A stretch of DNA of 64,000 nt from an uncultured Campylobacter sp. (GCA_946221035.1 CAMIME010000003.1:1-64000), one strand, 5' to 3'. Positions 16,101 to 25,619 are shown, numbered from the stretch's first letter. Notes: generated by a model from the letters alone, not told the origin. Numbers and translations: made by a program.

Positions 16101-17015
16101 ATGACCGCCATGACAGTGCGCAAACCCAAGAAGCAGAAAACGGCCCCGGAGGGGATGAGTCGCCGCGCGGCGAAGCTGGCAGCACGCGCCGCCGAGCGCG
16201 AGGCGCTGCAGAAGGACCCGCGCCCGTTCGGTGGCCTGGCCGCCGAGGCGGACCTGGTTGCGCTGCAGGAGTTCGTCCCCTCCGCCGTGGCGGAGTTCTC
16301 GGTGAACGGGACCCCGGTCAACGTGGTCACAGTCTTGCCGGGTGCGGGCGCGGCGCTCGTGCGCGATGGCGGGGAGCGCTTCGTCGCACTGCAAGTGCAG
16401 TCGCACTCGCAGAACCCGGGCCGGGACCTGGCGTACGCGCTGAACTGGGTCGTGTCGGCGGAGCCGGGTGAGACGTTGCAGTCGACCATCGCGGACGGTT
16501 CGCAGCCCGCACTGGACAGCTTGCTCGAGGCGGACGCCCGCCCGGAGATCACCACCCACCAGGATTTCGGTTGGTGGTTCGCCGAGGGCGAGACCGTGCC
16601 GCCTCAGGTACGCGACGCGCTGCGCCAGGCCAACGACGCCGTGCTGCCCTCTCAGCAGGTGGGCGCGGGGCTGCCGGGTGCCGTGTGGTGGGTCAATCCC
16701 GGCGGCGGCAAGGCGCACATTCGCTGGGTGCGCACCGAAGACAGCGAGGCCCAAATGCTCGCTGCGCTGGCCCGCATCGCCGCTCGTGGGGAGCTCAACC
16801 TGGGCGAGGGGACGAAGTTCGCCGGTGCGTTTCGCACCCACGGTTTGGTGGTTCCGGTCTTTGACCTGGACCCTTCGGCCGATGCAGGATCTTACGAGGA
16901 GGCCCTGGCTGAGCTTGACCAGGCGATTACCGCTGAGTACGCGAACGACGCCGCGTTGAGTGCGGACGAGCGCAAGCAACTGGACAACATCAAGTCGCGT
17001 CAGGTGACTATCTAA
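16101..17015 (+). CDS. DUF5926-like conserved protein
   Basis: A 304-residue soluble protein with a basic start (KPKKQKTAPEG), a helical region rich in Ala/Arg and a mixed alpha/beta body containing HQDFGWWF, AVWWVNPGGGKAHIRWVRTE and GTKFAGAFRTHGL. I associate this pattern with DUF5926, common in Corynebacterium and relatives and of unknown function. No catalytic motif is obvious. The ATG at 16101 or 16110 could be the start. It is followed by a hairpin at 17020-17041. Confidence 0.75.
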   Translation: MTAMTVRKPKKQKTAPEGMSRRAAKLAARAAEREALQKDPRPFGGLAAEADLVALQEFVPSAVAEFSVNGTPVNVVTVLPGAGAALVRDGGERFVALQVQSHSQNPGRDLAYALNWVVSAEPGETLQSTIADGSQPALDSLLEADARPEITTHQDFGWWFAEGETVPPQVRDALRQANDAVLPSQQVGAGLPGAVWWVNPGGGKAHIRWVRTEDSEAQMLAALARIAARGELNLGEGTKFAGAFRTHGLVVPVFDLDPSADAGSYEEALAELDQAITAEYANDAALSADERKQLDNIKSRQVTI

Positions 17016-17019
17016 GAAT

Positions 17020-17066
17020 CCGCTAAGCGCGTTCTTAGCGGGGCTGAAATCAGCCAGTCTGGCTGC
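17020..17066 (+). terminator. hairpin cluster between DUF5926-like gene and ugpA
   Basis: Three adjacent small dyads: 8-base arms CCGCTAAG/CTTAGCGG (17020-17041), GGCTGA/TCAGCC (17042-17055) and CAGCCAG/CTGGCTG (17051-17065, sharing bases with the second). The first looks like the terminator of the upstream gene, though there is no T-run until CATAAAAAG. The overlapping second and third dyads could form alternative structures. Confidence 0.55.
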
Positions 17067-17142
17067 ATAAAAAGGGGCGACCCCAATTGGTCGTCTACCG
17101 TTCATTTTCCAGCCCCAACTGTTACGCGAAACAAAACTTCAA

Positions 17143-17158
17143 GTTCATCGTTTGTTCA
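17143..17158 (+). promoter_or_regulatory. candidate Pho-type direct repeat upstream of ugpA
   Basis: GTTCA occurs at 17143-17147 and 17154-17158, exactly 11 bases apart, with a looser CTTCA just before at 17138. An 11-base repeat period is the layout of OmpR/PhoB-class sites. In C. glutamicum the ugp operon is induced by phosphate starvation through PhoRS. The match to a PhoR site is an inference. Confidence 0.35.
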
Positions 17159-17182
17159 CACAGAGAATTTAGGTTTCTGCGC

Positions 17183-18136
17183 ATGAACACGATGATTCCT
17201 GCGATCTCGGTGGAGCCGGAGGTCTCCGACGAGTATGCAGCGACTTACAAAAAGAAAAGGGGGAGGGTTGACTGGAAGCAGGTGGGGCTAGCGTTCCTGC
17301 TGATCTTTCCCAACCTTTTCCTCCTTATCCTCTTCACCTACCGCCCGCTGATCGACAACATCAGGATCTCGTTCTACGACTGGAACATTTCCTCTCCCAC
17401 CATGTCCTTCGTGGGTTTGCAGAACTACATCGACTGGTTCAAGGCCCCTGAAACCCCACAGGTTGTGTGGAACACAGTCATCTTCACCTTCTTCGCCGTC
17501 GCCGGCTCGATGGTGATCGGTCTGCTGCTGGCGATCCTGCTCGACCAAGCACTGATCGGACGCTCAGCCGTGCGCTCGATGGTGTTTGCCCCGTATGTGA
17601 TCGCCGGTGCCGCCATCGGTGTGGCGTTCCAGTTCGTGTTTGACCCGCGCTACGGCCTGATCCAATACTTCCTAAACCTGATCAACATCCCGGTGCCGAA
17701 CTTCTATCAGCAGTCCGGCTGGGCACTATTCATGATCACGGTGACATACATCTGGAAGAACGTCGGCTACGTGTTCGTGATTTACCTCGCCGCGCTGCAG
17801 GGCCGTCGCGATGACCTGGACGAGGCGAGCGAGATCGACGGCACCCCTGCGACGCGCCACTTCTTCCGCGTCGTGTTGCCCCAGTTGCGGGGCACCACCT
17901 TCTTCCTACTCATCACCGTGTTGCTGAACTCTTTCCAGGTGTTCGACATCATCAACGCGATGACACGCGGTGGCCCGTTCGGCTACGGCACAACCACGAT
18001 GGTGTTCCAGGTGTACACCGAGACCTTCGTGAACAACCGCGCTGGTTATGGCGCAGCCGTGGCAACGATCATGTTCCTTGTCGTGCTCATCATCACCGTC
18101 TTGCAGGTTCGCGTCCAGGAAAGGCTGGATAGATAA
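17183..18136 (+). CDS. ugpA: glycerol-3-phosphate-type ABC importer, permease 1
   Basis: A 317-residue binding-protein-dependent permease with six spans and the EAA loop (EASEIDGTPATRHFFRVVLPQL, about residues 215-235). The gene order permease, permease, binding protein, ATPase is that of the corynebacterial ugpAEBC operon, and two GDPD genes lie upstream. Substrate assignment (glycerol-3-phosphate or its diesters) rests on this order; a sugar importer of the same family cannot be excluded. The ATG at 17183 is chosen over 17087 because the extension would run through promoter-like sequence. The next gene starts directly after the stop. Confidence 0.85.
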   Translation: MNTMIPAISVEPEVSDEYAATYKKKRGRVDWKQVGLAFLLIFPNLFLLILFTYRPLIDNIRISFYDWNISSPTMSFVGLQNYIDWFKAPETPQVVWNTVIFTFFAVAGSMVIGLLLAILLDQALIGRSAVRSMVFAPYVIAGAAIGVAFQFVFDPRYGLIQYFLNLINIPVPNFYQQSGWALFMITVTYIWKNVGYVFVIYLAALQGRRDDLDEASEIDGTPATRHFFRVVLPQLRGTTFFLLITVLLNSFQVFDIINAMTRGGPFGYGTTTMVFQVYTETFVNNRAGYGAAVATIMFLVVLIITVLQVRVQERLDR

Positions 18137-19132
18137 ATGTCAACCGCGGTTCCCAAGAAGAGTAAGAAAAAGGCCCAGATCCCGGCCTCCCCGGGTGCAG
18201 GGCAGTCCCCCCAGGCCCGCGACCTGCCCCCGGTTCCGGGTAGCCAGTCCAATGCCGAACCGGTGATCACCGACATCCAGCGCAAGCGCAAAGGTGAGGG
18301 CGTCGATTACAGCTCCCCCGCCATGAAGATCGTCGGCTACATCTGTCTGGTGTTGACCGTGTTGGTGATCATGGTGCCGCTGTACTTCATTGTGATCACC
18401 TCCTTCAAGACGTACCAGGACGTCTATTCCGACCCAATTACGTTTTGGCCGGATCCGCTGGTGCCGGAGAACTACGCGCGCGTGTGGGAAACGTCTGGTT
18501 TCCAGCAGTACCTCAGAAACTCGATCGGCATCACCTTGATCTTGACAGTGATCAAGGTCGTTCTCGGCGTACTCTCCGCGTACGCCTTTGCGTTTCTGAA
18601 ATTCCCGGGCCGCGAAGCACTCTTCTGGATCGTCGTCGCAGCCCTCATGGTGCCGAACCAGATCACCATCATCTCCAACTACGCGCTTGCCGCGCAGCTG
18701 GGTTGGCGCGACACCTGGATCGGGGTGATCGTGCCGCTCGCAGGCGTGGCTTTCGGTTGCTTCCTTATGCGCAACCACTTCCTCTCCTTGCCGGGCGAAA
18801 TCCTGGAGGCCGCCGACATGGACGGCGCCGGGTTCTTCACCACTCTCTTTCGAGTGGTGCTGCCCATGTCTTGGCCGACGCTGTCCGCGTTCGTTCTCAT
18901 CACCGTGGTCAACGAGTGGAATGAGTACCTCTGGCCGTTCCTGATTACCGACACCCCGGCATCCGCAACGTTGCCAGTGGGTCTGACCCGCCTTCAGGAC
19001 GCGGAGGGTCTGACTAACTGGGCGCCGGTGATGGCCGGAACCGTTCTGACCACCCTGCCGATGATTATCGTGTTCCTCCTGTTGCAGAAGCAGATGATCA
19101 AGGGCCTGACCGCGGGCGCGGTGAAGGGGTAA
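18137..19132 (+). CDS. ugpE: glycerol-3-phosphate-type ABC importer, permease 2
   Basis: A 331-residue partner permease. A long polar N-terminal tail (about 60 residues, Lys/Pro-rich, KKSKKKAQ) precedes six spans; the EAA loop is EAADMDGAGFFTTLFRVVLPM (about residues 222-242). The tail is longer than usual for the family. Its ATG follows the ugpA stop with no gap. It forms the heterodimeric channel with the upstream permease. Confidence 0.86.
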   Translation: MSTAVPKKSKKKAQIPASPGAGQSPQARDLPPVPGSQSNAEPVITDIQRKRKGEGVDYSSPAMKIVGYICLVLTVLVIMVPLYFIVITSFKTYQDVYSDPITFWPDPLVPENYARVWETSGFQQYLRNSIGITLILTVIKVVLGVLSAYAFAFLKFPGREALFWIVVAALMVPNQITIISNYALAAQLGWRDTWIGVIVPLAGVAFGCFLMRNHFLSLPGEILEAADMDGAGFFTTLFRVVLPMSWPTLSAFVLITVVNEWNEYLWPFLITDTPASATLPVGLTRLQDAEGLTNWAPVMAGTVLTTLPMIIVFLLLQKQMIKGLTAGAVKG

Positions 19133-19196
19133 CCCCTTTCCCGCTCCGACAACTTCATCCACCACCCACCCATTCAATCCGAACGGAGTAATCCCC

Positions 19197-20537
19197 ATGT
19201 TTGCAAACAACACTCTGCGTAAGCGCATCGCCGCAGCCGGCCTCGCCACCATTACTGCTCTTTCCCTGACGGCTTGTGCCGGCGGTTCCACTACCGGCGG
19301 CAACGATTCCAGTTCCACGGGCGACAGCAACGCTTCCTCCGGAGACGACAACAAGATCATCTTCTGGTCGAACCACCCCGGTAGCTCAAAGGACGTCGAG
19401 CTCGAGATGATCGAGGCATTCGAGAAGGAGAATCCTGACCTCGACGTCGAGCTCGTAGATGGCGGCGCTTCCTATGAGGAGCTGGCTCAGAAGTTCAACG
19501 CTGCGCTGGCGGGTTCCAACCTGCCGGACGTGATCGTCGCTTCCGACGTGACCTGGTTCAACTTCGCACTCAACGGCGCGACCACCCCGTTGGACGATCT
19601 GTGGGAACAAGAAAATATCAACTACCAGTCCTACGTGGACACCCTGCGCGAGGACTACGCCTACGAGGGCAAGCACTACGGCGTTCCATACTCCCGCTCC
19701 ACCAACCTGATGTACTGGAACACCGACGACCTGGCTAAGGCTGGTCTACCGACGGACCGCGGCCCGAAGACGTGGGAAGAGTTCGACGAGTGGGCAACCA
19801 AGCTGAAGGACACCACCGGCAACGCCGCGCTGGTCATCCCCGACGGCTCCAACTACCTCGATTGGTATTTCCAGGGCATGGTGTGGGCCTTCGGCGGCGG
19901 CTACTCCAAGGAGTGGGAGCCGACGTTCTCCGACCCGAAGACCGTCGAAGCCGGCAAGTTCCTCCAAGACCAGGTGAAGAAGGGCCACATCGAGATTGCC
20001 ACCGACCCGACCGTGGCGTTCGGCAACGGCAAGGCGTCCGGCCTGCTTGAGTCCACCGGTTCCCTCGGCGGACTGACCGACTCCGCCACTGTGCCGTTCA
20101 TCACCACCTACCTGCCGGGCCCTGGCCCGTCCGCAGCAACCGGTGGTGCGGGCCTCGCGATCCCGAACGGCATCTCCGATGCACGTAAGGCGAACGCCGT
20201 GAAGTTCATCGACTTCATCACCAACACCCAGAACACCATCAAGTTCACCCAGAAGACCGGTTACATGCCTGTGCGCAAGGACGCGCTCGACGATCCGGAG
20301 GAGAAGAAGTACCTCGAGGAGAACCCGAACGCCGAGACCGCTATCAAGCAGCTGAACGAGAACACCAAGCCGCAGGATTACGCCCGCGTGTTTGTGCCGG
20401 GAGGCGGTAAGCGCATCGGTGGCGCGCTGGACAAGATCACCGTCGGTGGCCAGGACGTGGAGAAGGTCTTCGCTGATCTGGATAAAGAGACTCAGCAGGT
20501 CGTCGACCGCGACATCACCCCGAACTTGAACAAGTAG
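19197..20537 (+). CDS. ugpB: glycerol-3-phosphate-type ABC importer, substrate-binding lipoprotein
   Basis: A 446-residue family 1 extracellular binding protein. The signal peptide ends in a lipobox (LSLTAC, lipidated Cys near residue 27), then a Gly/Ser linker and two alpha/beta lobes. HYGVPYSRSTNLMYWNTD is typical of the sugar/Ugp binding-protein family. It captures substrate outside the membrane for the two permeases. A GGAGT ribosome-binding site and a 64-base gap after ugpE allow higher expression than the permeases. Confidence 0.87.
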   Translation: MFANNTLRKRIAAAGLATITALSLTACAGGSTTGGNDSSSTGDSNASSGDDNKIIFWSNHPGSSKDVELEMIEAFEKENPDLDVELVDGGASYEELAQKFNAALAGSNLPDVIVASDVTWFNFALNGATTPLDDLWEQENINYQSYVDTLREDYAYEGKHYGVPYSRSTNLMYWNTDDLAKAGLPTDRGPKTWEEFDEWATKLKDTTGNAALVIPDGSNYLDWYFQGMVWAFGGGYSKEWEPTFSDPKTVEAGKFLQDQVKKGHIEIATDPTVAFGNGKASGLLESTGSLGGLTDSATVPFITTYLPGPGPSAATGGAGLAIPNGISDARKANAVKFIDFITNTQNTIKFTQKTGYMPVRKDALDDPEEKKYLEENPNAETAIKQLNENTKPQDYARVFVPGGGKRIGGALDKITVGGQDVEKVFADLDKETQQVVDRDITPNLNK

Positions 20538-20580
20538 CGAGACTGCACCCGCATCCCATCTGAAGTGAAAGGAGTCGCAT

Positions 20581-21711
20581 ATGGCAACCGTTGAGTTCCG
20601 CCAAGCGTCTCGTATCTACGACCCGGCACGTCCACCGGCGGTGAGTCGTGTGAGCCTCGAGATCGGCGACGGCGAGTTCCTCGTCCTCGTCGGCCCGTCT
20701 GGCTGCGGTAAGTCGACCACGCTGCGCATGCTTGCGGGCCTCGAGCCAGTCGACGAAGGCCAGATCTTCATCGACGGTGTCGACGTGACCGAAACTCGCC
20801 CGCGCGACCGGGACATCGCGATGGTGTTCCAGTCGTACGCGTTGTACCCAAACATGACAGCGCGGGAGAATATGGCGTTCGCCCTCCAAAACGCGAAGGT
20901 CGACAAGGCAACCATCGATGAGCGCGTGAACTTTGCCGCTAAGATGCTCGAGCTCGAGGAGCTCATCGATAAGAAGCCTTCCGCTATGTCCGGTGGTCAG
21001 CGCCAGCGTGTGGCCATGGGCCGCGCGATTGTCCGCCAGCCGAAGGTGTTCCTGATGGACGAGCCCCTATCGAACCTCGACGCAAAGTTGCGCGTGTCCA
21101 CGCGTGCCCAGATCATGGCGCTGCAGCGTGAGCTTGGCACCACTACGGTGTACGTCACCCACGACCAGACTGAGGCAATGACCATGGGTGACCGCGTCTG
21201 TGTGCTGAAGAAGGGAATCCTCCAACAAGTGGACACCCCGGCCACGTTGTACGACAACCCAGGGAACACGTTTGTCGCCACCTTCATCGGCTCCCCGGCC
21301 ATGACGCTGATCGAGAATGTTCCGTTCATCGACGGTCGCGCCGTCGGTGGAAAAAACTACGCACTGGACTACTTCATGCCGCGCGAACTGGCCTCCAAGG
21401 TGACGGGTGACCGCGTGATCGTCGGTGTCCGCCCGGAAAACTGGGAGATCGCAGGCGTGAACCAGGCGGGTGCGGACTACGGCCTCCCGGTGTATGTGGA
21501 CATCGTCGAGCACCTCGGCTCCGAGCTCTACATCTACGGTCACCGCCAAGAGCAGGCGGACAGCAAGATCGCCGTGCGCGGCGATCGCATCACGGTCAAG
21601 GTCCCGCGCGGCATCGAGGTCGACCAGGGCGACACCGTGTACCTGCGCCCGATGGAAGGCGGCTCCGTCTTCTTCGACCCTGAAACGGAGATTAACTACC
21701 ACTACCTGTAA
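20581..21711 (+). CDS. ugpC: glycerol-3-phosphate-type ABC importer, ATPase
   Basis: A 376-residue MalK/UgpC-type ATPase: Walker A GPSGCGKST (about residues 38-46), Q-loop, signature MSGGQRQRVAMGR (about 136-148), Walker B VFLMDEP (about 156-162) and H-loop VTHDQTEAM. The C-terminal 130 residues form the OB-fold regulatory domain of this class. AAAGGAG precedes the ATG. It energises the importer, and such ATPases may serve other importers as well. A strong hairpin follows at 21740-21764. Confidence 0.93.
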   Translation: MATVEFRQASRIYDPARPPAVSRVSLEIGDGEFLVLVGPSGCGKSTTLRMLAGLEPVDEGQIFIDGVDVTETRPRDRDIAMVFQSYALYPNMTARENMAFALQNAKVDKATIDERVNFAAKMLELEELIDKKPSAMSGGQRQRVAMGRAIVRQPKVFLMDEPLSNLDAKLRVSTRAQIMALQRELGTTTVYVTHDQTEAMTMGDRVCVLKKGILQQVDTPATLYDNPGNTFVATFIGSPAMTLIENVPFIDGRAVGGKNYALDYFMPRELASKVTGDRVIVGVRPENWEIAGVNQAGADYGLPVYVDIVEHLGSELYIYGHRQEQADSKIAVRGDRITVKVPRGIEVDQGDTVYLRPMEGGSVFFDPETEINYHYL

Positions 21712-21739
21712 CCGCGTCTGATAGTTCTCTCGTCGAGCC

Positions 21740-21764
21740 GGCGCCCAGCGAATCGCTGGGCGCC
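21740..21764 (+). terminator. terminator after ugpC
   Basis: Perfect 11-base arms (GGCGCCCAGCG at 21740-21750 and complement at 21754-21764) around an AAT loop, 29 bases after the ugpC stop. It closes the ugp operon. The tail GTTCGCG is not T-rich. Confidence 0.85.
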
Positions 21765-21807
21765 GTTCGCGTACGGAACACCCGATTTAGATAACAATTC
21801 GGTAACT

Positions 21808-21823
21808 CTTGGGGTCCCCCAAG
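21808..21823. promoter_or_regulatory. palindrome upstream of the peptide-binding protein gene
   Basis: CTTGGGG and CCCCAAG arms are separated by two bases (CTTGGGGTCCCCCAAG), 70 bases before the start at 21894. Position and symmetry fit an operator for the peptide ABC operon; a TACAGT -10 candidate lies just downstream (about 21835). The binding factor is unknown. Confidence 0.4.
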
Positions 21824-21893
21824 TTTCGATCTAGCTACAGTTTCCCGAAACGTCGCCACCTAAAGAGGCGTCGCGGATTGCTAGGAGAAACCT

Positions 21894-23555
21894 ATGACGA
21901 CGAAGAACCGTGCCGCCCTGCTTGCGCCGGTCCTCGCCCTGACCACCGGCCTGGCGCTCACTGCCTGCGCAAACACCGAGACCTCGACCACCGAGACGGC
22001 GGCCTCCGAGGGTTCCGACGCGGCTGTCGCGCCGGCCGGTGACGGTGTGATCACCATCGGTACCACCGACAAGATCACCAAGCTCGATCCCGCCGGGTCC
22101 TACGACAACGGCAGCTACCACGTGATGCGCCAGGTGTACGGCTTCCTCCTCGAGTCTCCGGTGGGCGAGGACGATGCCCAGCCGGAGCCGTCGTTGGCGG
22201 AATCCGCCGAGTTCACCAGCCCCACCGAGTACACGGTGAAGCTGAAGGACGGCCTGAAGTTCGACAACGGCAACGACCTGACCTCCTCCGACGTGAAGTT
22301 CACGTTCGACCGCCAGGTGCAGATCGACGACCCGAACGGCCCGGCCTCGCTTCTGGCCAACCTCGACTCGGTTGAGGCCCCGGACGACACCACCGTGGTG
22401 TTCAAGCTCAAGGAAGGCAACGACCAGACCTTCCCGTTCGTGCTGAATTCCCCGGTCGGCCCGATCGTGGACGAGGACGTCTTCCCGGCCGACAAGCTGC
22501 TGGAGAACCCGGACGTCGTCGCAGGTAAGCCGTTTGCCGGCCAGTACACCATCAACAACTTCAAGGAGAACGAGCTGATCTCCTACGCCCCGCGCGCCGA
22601 CTACAACGGCCTGCTGGGCAAGGCGGCGAACGACGGCGTGGACGTGAAGTACTACGCCGACGCCTCCAACCTGAAGCTGGACGTCCAGCAGAACAACATC
22701 GACGTGGCGCACCGCTCGCTGACCGCCACCGACATCGAGGACCTGCGTAAGGACGACAAGGTGAAGGTCATCGAAGGCCCGGGCGGCGAGATCCGCTACA
22801 TGGTCTTCAACTTCGACACCATGCCCTACGGCGCGAAGTCCGACGACGCAGACCCGGCGAAGGCCAAGGCCGTGCGCCAGGCCATCGCCGCCTCCATCGA
22901 CCGCCCGGCGCTTGCGGAGAACGTGTACAAGGGCACCTTCGCCCCGCTGTACTCCGTGGTTCCGGAGTCCATGCGTGCCGCTACGGAATCCATCAAGGAC
23001 AAGTACTTGAAGTCGGATGGTAAACCGGACGTCGATAAGGCGAAGCAGCTCCTCGAGGACGCCGGAGTGACCACCCCGGTCGACGTCGCGCTGCAGTACA
23101 ACCCGGACCACTACGGTCCGTCGTCGGGCGACGAGTACGCGGCGATCAAGTCCCAGCTGGAGGACACCGGCCTGTTCAAGGTTGACCTGCAGTCCACCGA
23201 GTGGGTGCAGTACAACAAGGACCGCACGAGCGACGTGTACCCCGTCTACCAGCTGGGCTGGTTCCCGGACTTCCCGGACACGGACAACTACCTGACGCCG
23301 TTCTTCACCGTCAACAACTTCCTGGGCAACCACTTCGAGGATCCGGCTATTGACGCGCTGATCAAGAAGTCCGCTACCCAGCCGGACGCCGATGAGCGCG
23401 ACAAGGAGCTCGAGGAGATCCAGGACTACATGGCCGACGAGCTGTCCACCGTGCCGCTGCTTCAGGGTAAGCAGTTCGCCATCGCGGGCAAGGATGTCGA
23501 CGGGGTCACCCTGGATTCGTCGTTTATGCTCCACTACGGGCCGATTACCAAGTAA
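21894..23555 (+). CDS. peptide/opine-type ABC importer, substrate-binding lipoprotein
   Basis: A 553-residue family 5 (DppA/OppA) extracellular binding protein. Its signal peptide ends in the lipobox LALTAC (Cys near residue 23), followed by a Thr/Ser/Glu-rich linker. Family features include the early LDPAGSYDNGSYHVMRQVY segment, SDVKFTFDR and the lobe II RQAIAASIDR motif (about residue 330). It should bind oligopeptides or similar solutes outside the cell. AGGAGA lies ahead of the ATG. It leads a four-gene operon. Confidence 0.93.
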   Translation: MTTKNRAALLAPVLALTTGLALTACANTETSTTETAASEGSDAAVAPAGDGVITIGTTDKITKLDPAGSYDNGSYHVMRQVYGFLLESPVGEDDAQPEPSLAESAEFTSPTEYTVKLKDGLKFDNGNDLTSSDVKFTFDRQVQIDDPNGPASLLANLDSVEAPDDTTVVFKLKEGNDQTFPFVLNSPVGPIVDEDVFPADKLLENPDVVAGKPFAGQYTINNFKENELISYAPRADYNGLLGKAANDGVDVKYYADASNLKLDVQQNNIDVAHRSLTATDIEDLRKDDKVKVIEGPGGEIRYMVFNFDTMPYGAKSDDADPAKAKAVRQAIAASIDRPALAENVYKGTFAPLYSVVPESMRAATESIKDKYLKSDGKPDVDKAKQLLEDAGVTTPVDVALQYNPDHYGPSSGDEYAAIKSQLEDTGLFKVDLQSTEWVQYNKDRTSDVYPVYQLGWFPDFPDTDNYLTPFFTVNNFLGNHFEDPAIDALIKKSATQPDADERDKELEEIQDYMADELSTVPLLQGKQFAIAGKDVDGVTLDSSFMLHYGPITK

Positions 23556-23595
23556 GCCGAAGAAGTAAGCCAACCAAGTTAGGCAGCCTGACACC

Positions 23596-24669
23596 ATGAC
23601 TACCGCCGTCAAGGCGGAAAACGACCAGAAAACGAGTAAGGATCGCGGCGGGAGTTTCCTGCGCTACATCCTTATTCGTTTTCTGCTTATTTTCCCCACA
23701 ATCTTCATCCTGGTCACCACCGTCTTCTTCCTCATGCGTTCGACGGGCGACCCGATCTCCGCTGCGCTCGGTGGCCGCCTGCCCGCGGACGAACTCACGC
23801 GCCGCGTGGAGGAAGCAGGCTACGACCGGCCGCTGCTCGTCCAGTACTTCGACTACCTCGGCGACGTCGCGCGCGGCGACTTCGGCACCACCTTCACCGA
23901 CGGCCGCCAGGTCACCGACCTACTTGTCACCTACGGCGCGGCGACGGCGGAGCTCGTCTTCTACGCGCTGATCGTGGCGCTGCTCATTGGCATCCCCGGT
24001 GGCATGGTGGCGGCCTACTTCCGCGACCGCTGGCCCGACGCGGTGCTGCGCATTTTCGGCATCCTCGCCTACGCCACGCCCGTCTTCTTCGTCGGCCTCT
24101 TGCTCAAGCTGGTCTTTTCCGTCCAGCTCGGCTGGTTCCCAGTCGCCGGACGCGTATCGACGGCCGGTGAAGCCACCCTCCGATCCATCACCAACCCCAC
24201 CCCCTTCTACGGCCTGGACGCGCTGCGCCTGGGTGACGTGGGCCTGATGAAGGATGTCGCCTCGCACGCGGTGCTGCCCTCCATCGCCCTGGGCCTGCTG
24301 CTCGGCGGCGTGTTCCTGCGCCTTGTGCGCACCAACATCATCGGCACCTTCGAGCGGCAGTACATCGAGTCCGCCCGCTCCCGTGGTGTGAAGGAGCGCA
24401 GGCTGGTGACCCACCACGCCCTGCGCCCCGCGCTGATCCCCGTGATCACGGTGATGGGTATGCAGATCGCCCTCTCGCTCGGCGGCGCCGTGCTCACCGA
24501 GACCACCTTCGAGTGGAAGGGCTTGGGTTACATCCTGGTGCAGTACATGCAGGCGCGTGACTACGTCGCCGTCCAGGGCATCGTCATGCTGATGGCCGTG
24601 ATTGTGGCGGTGACCAACTTCATCGTGGATATCATCGCCGCGTTCGTCGACCCGAGGGTGAGGTTCTAA
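23596..24669 (+). CDS. peptide-type ABC importer, permease DppB-like
   Basis: A 357-residue permease with six spans, the periplasmic loop typical of DppB, and the EAA loop (YIESARSRGVKERRLVTHHALRPALIP, around residues 255-281). A PTIFILVTTVFFLMR first span follows a short polar N-terminus. The stop TAATG overlaps the next gene's start by one base. It pairs with the next permease. Confidence 0.93.
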   Translation: MTTAVKAENDQKTSKDRGGSFLRYILIRFLLIFPTIFILVTTVFFLMRSTGDPISAALGGRLPADELTRRVEEAGYDRPLLVQYFDYLGDVARGDFGTTFTDGRQVTDLLVTYGAATAELVFYALIVALLIGIPGGMVAAYFRDRWPDAVLRIFGILAYATPVFFVGLLLKLVFSVQLGWFPVAGRVSTAGEATLRSITNPTPFYGLDALRLGDVGLMKDVASHAVLPSIALGLLLGGVFLRLVRTNIIGTFERQYIESARSRGVKERRLVTHHALRPALIPVITVMGMQIALSLGGAVLTETTFEWKGLGYILVQYMQARDYVAVQGIVMLMAVIVAVTNFIVDIIAAFVDPRVRF

Positions 24670-25619
24670 TGGCTTCCGTCGCACAACTACCCATTGTCAA
24701 AGACCTCGTCCGGTCGGCCGGCCTGCAGCGTTTCATGCTGGTGGTGGGCCTCGTGCTTACCGCGATCCTCCTGCTGACCGCCCTGTTTGCGCCCCTGATC
24801 GCGCCGTACACCTGGTCCCAAACTTCCGGCGACGGCGGATCCTTCGGCACCCAGCAGCCGCCGTCGGCCGAGCACGTCTGGGGCACGACCGTCTCCGGCT
24901 TCGACGTGTTCTCCCGCGTGGTGTGGGGCACGCGAACCGCAGTGGCCGTCATCGTGGCCTCGGTACTGCTGTCCATCATTCTGGGCGTGCTGCTCGGCCT
25001 CATCTCCGGCTACATCGGCGGCTGGCTCGACCGCATCTTGGTCATGATCGCCGACGCCGTCTACGCGTTTCCCTCGCTGCTTCTGGCCATCGTCATGTCG
25101 ATTGCGCTTACCGGTGGAAAGTCGAGCGCGCTCGGAGGTATCGCGGCGGCCGCGATCTCGATCACCGTGGTGTTCATCCCGCAATACTTCCGCGTGATCC
25201 GCGCGGAGACGATGCGACTGAAAGCGGAACCGTTCGTCGAATCCGCCATGGTTGTGGGCGCCTCGCACTGGCGCATCATGGCGGTGCACATCTTCCGCAA
25301 CGCCACCCGCACCCTGCCGCTGATTTTCACCCTGAACGCCTCGGAGGCCATCCTCACGCTCGCAGGCCTGGGCTTCATCGGATTCGGCATCGAACCGACC
25401 TCCGCCGCGGAGTGGGGCTACGACCTCAACCGCGCGGTGTCGGACGTCACCTCCGGTATCTGGTGGACAGCGCTTTTCCCTGGCCTTGCCATCGTGCTGT
25501 CGGTGCTGGGCATCACTCTGGTGGGCGAGTCGCTGAATGATTTGAACGATCCCCGGTTGCGCGTTCGCAGGAAAGTAAAGGCGAACGACGTCGACCGCTT
25601 CGAGGAGGCAACCGCATGA
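24669..25619 (+). CDS. peptide-type ABC importer, permease DppC-like
   Basis: A 316-residue permease. It has the N-terminal span and FGTQQPPSAEHVWGTTVSGFDVFSR segment of DppC-type proteins (HxxGTDxxGRD variant) and the EAA loop FVESAMVVGASHWRIMAVHIFRN (about residues 188-210). Starts on the last base of the upstream stop and overlaps the ATPase gene by 4 bases (ATGA), so the operon is tightly coupled. Confidence 0.93.
   Translation: MASVAQLPIVKDLVRSAGLQRFMLVVGLVLTAILLLTALFAPLIAPYTWSQTSGDGGSFGTQQPPSAEHVWGTTVSGFDVFSRVVWGTRTAVAVIVASVLLSIILGVLLGLISGYIGGWLDRILVMIADAVYAFPSLLLAIVMSIALTGGKSSALGGIAAAAISITVVFIPQYFRVIRAETMRLKAEPFVESAMVVGASHWRIMAVHIFRNATRTLPLIFTLNASEAILTLAGLGFIGFGIEPTSAAEWGYDLNRAVSDVTSGIWWTALFPGLAIVLSVLGITLVGESLNDLNDPRLRVRRKVKANDVDRFEEATA

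Noticed and set aside
23575..23590. GTTAGGCAGCCTGAC near the DppB-like start, resembling a DtxR half-site
   Set aside because: Only the left half fits the iron-box consensus; right-hand bases are wrong, and it lies inside the operon just before a start codon.
21831..23612. 593-codon ORF on the minus strand
   Set aside because: It lies antisense to the peptide-binding lipoprotein gene, has a Val/His/Arg-rich composition typical of the opposite strand of GC-rich coding DNA, and shows no family motif.
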